NCBI GenBank assembly: GCA_937968035.1
Contig: CALBTS010000586.1
Location: 1-24,622 of the forward strand
Reading direction: 5' to 3'
From: an uncultured Methanomethylovorans sp.
GTDB taxonomy: Archaea; Halobacteriota; Methanosarcinia; Methanosarcinales; Methanosarcinaceae
DNA length: 24,622 bases
Below are positions 23,681 through 24,622 of this stretch, one piece after another (the first letter of the stretch is position 1; the number at the start of each line of letters is the position of its first letter). A model generated the notes under the pieces. The model was not told the DNA's origin, ran no database searches, and was given only the letters and a program-made list of their open reading frames with translations. A program made the position numbers and the translations under genes.

Positions 23681-24411
23681 TTCTTACCCACTGTGGCAAT
23701 ATAGATCACGAACTCCTGCTCACCGTCTATATCAAGCAGTTCGTTCATGTCATCATCCAGGAAGGCCGCTATGGCACAAACACCACAATCAATGGTTTCT
23801 GCACTAAGGTATAAGTTCTGGCATACATGACCTGCGTCAAGGTGCAGGTAACGGTATCCTCTTTCTCCATACCTCCATTTCATCCTATATGCCACCGCTG
23901 TCCAGATGAACGTTACTGCACTCTTCTTTACAAAATCCTGTCCCAGGCACGCTTCTGTGATCTCTTTTGCCATGTCGTTCTCGATGTCCAGTTGCAGTAG
24001 TTTATGTCCTATGGCAAGGAATCTGTATAGGCCGGGCTCAAGACCATCTACATTGTTGATCAGCAGGTATGTCTCAAGTGCATGTCTTGCTCCCGCCGAG
24101 GGCACGGTCCTGAAAGTGACGACGTCCTCTATGGTTTCTTTAACTCCCTGTGTACACCACAACAGGTACGAAAGTTCGTTCAGGGTAAGAGGTTTGTCAG
24201 AATAGCTGCGCACGCTGGTACGATGTTCTATGGCACGCCTTACAGGCATGTCTTTGACATGAATGGTATCTGGTTTCGGTAGTTCGATGACCTCTATCGC
24301 ATCATCTGGCTCCTTTTGTAAAGGCGGTTGAGGATATCCGGCGTTCTGTGGTGCTTTTCCAAGGTACTGGAACCTCGTCAATTTCATGAAATCTTTGCCT
24401 ATCTCTTGCAT
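23677..24411 (-). CDS. SagB-type nitroreductase-family flavoprotein
   Basis: 244 residues from the ATG at 24411, chosen because AAGGGGAG lies six bases upstream and because the family typically starts with GKDFMKLTRFQYLG and a PQPPLQ segment; an in-frame ATG at 24513 would add 34 residues and overlap the 3' end of the next gene. FMN-binding features are RRAIEHRTSVRSY near residues 57-70, VPSAGARH and the LHLDAGHVCQNLYL helix, followed by GVCAIAAFLDD. SagB-like members oxidise peptide azolines or act on other small substrates as dimers. No YcaO cyclase or precursor peptide gene is present, so the substrate is unknown. It is coupled to the Cdd1-like gene. Confidence 0.88.
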   Translation of the reverse strand: MQEIGKDFMKLTRFQYLGKAPQNAGYPQPPLQKEPDDAIEVIELPKPDTIHVKDMPVRRAIEHRTSVRSYSDKPLTLNELSYLLWCTQGVKETIEDVVTFRTVPSAGARHALETYLLINNVDGLEPGLYRFLAIGHKLLQLDIENDMAKEITEACLGQDFVKKSAVTFIWTAVAYRMKWRYGERGYRYLHLDAGHVCQNLYLSAETIDCGVCAIAAFLDDDMNELLDIDGEQEFVIYIATVGKK

Positions 24412-24457
24412 TTCATACTCCCCTTTTGTATATTTGCTGCTACGTTCAAATCCTTGA

Positions 24458-24622
24458 TCATATATTGGTTTTTGAGTACTTATCCACTGTGTTATGTTCT
24501 CCTTTATTTGCACCGATTACTACAAATCCTCCTTCTCCATATCCGCTTCTGAAAGGTTCAACATCTGCTATCATTTCCAGTGGCCTGAAAAGCGTCTGAA
24601 CCATAGTAATGTCCCTGAAACC
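24458..24622 (-). CDS. 3' end of an unidentified gene
   Basis: The minus strand is open from the window edge to a TGA at 24458-24460, giving 54 codons that look like real protein: DITMVQTLFRPLEMIADVEP, FRSGYGEGGF, VVIGANKGEH and a C-terminal Lys/Thr tail. The upstream part is outside the window. I do not recognise the family. The gap of 46 bases to the nitroreductase start at 24411 is short enough for cotranscription. Confidence 0.6.
   Translation of the reverse strand, partial: GFRDITMVQTLFRPLEMIADVEPFRSGYGEGGFVVIGANKGEHNTVDKYSKTNI

Noticed and set aside
1..24622. CRISPR arrays, tRNA or rRNA genes, and insertion sequences
   Set aside because: No regularly spaced direct repeats, no cloverleaf with the conserved tRNA T-loop, no rRNA sequence and no transposase reading frame were seen.

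Overview
The window looks like chromosome of a methanogenic archaeon, most likely of the Methanosarcinales. The evidence is the archaeal ribosomal block (L12/P1, L10/P0, L1, L11) followed by Spt5, Sec61-gamma/SecE and FtsZ, an archaeal DTD2-type deacylase, a UPF0216 protein, a ribose-1,5-bisphosphate isomerase, TATA-box promoters with several apparently leaderless genes, and GGTGAT-type ribosome binding sites elsewhere. The species cannot be fixed from sequence reading alone.

Layout. Bases 1-6305 are mostly plus strand. After a gene-poor stretch with inverted repeats there is a 41-codon CXXC/CX3C mini-protein (662-787) behind a hairpin-rich leader, a soluble PAS-PAS-GAF histidine kinase, a SAM hydroxide adenosyltransferase and a membrane methyl-accepting chemotaxis protein whose real start may be a CTG. 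A strong hairpin separates this from the minus-strand block.

Bases 6373-14407 are all minus strand. Read in transcription order they are a Trm5-like methyltransferase, a long D-aminoacyl-tRNA deacylase, ftsZ, secE, spt5, rpl11, then a separate L1-L10-L12 unit with its own promoter and a foldable leader, ending in a textbook terminator. A leaderless radical SAM gene follows. Translation, secretion and division genes are thus packed together.

Bases 14408-14828 hold a decayed plus-strand gene (one frameshift plus an in-frame TAG). Bases 14829-19329 are a minus-strand metabolic unit: two tandem 455-residue aldehyde dehydrogenases and a ThDP enzyme of acetolactate-synthase type. The combination resembles a 2-oxoglutarate decarboxylase plus succinic-semialdehyde dehydrogenase shunt.

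Bases 19432-21912 look accessory and visibly AT-richer: an Mrr-like endonuclease with a perfect palindrome over its start, a UPF0216 protein (probably core), a nucleotidyltransferase-fold protein that has lost its catalytic motifs, and a pentapeptide-repeat protein. A 530-base gene-free stretch with competing inverted repeats leads to a leaderless ribose-1,5-bisphosphate isomerase gene. The right end has a translationally coupled SagB-like nitroreductase and Cdd1-like helix-hairpin-helix protein, then the 3' end of an unidentified gene.
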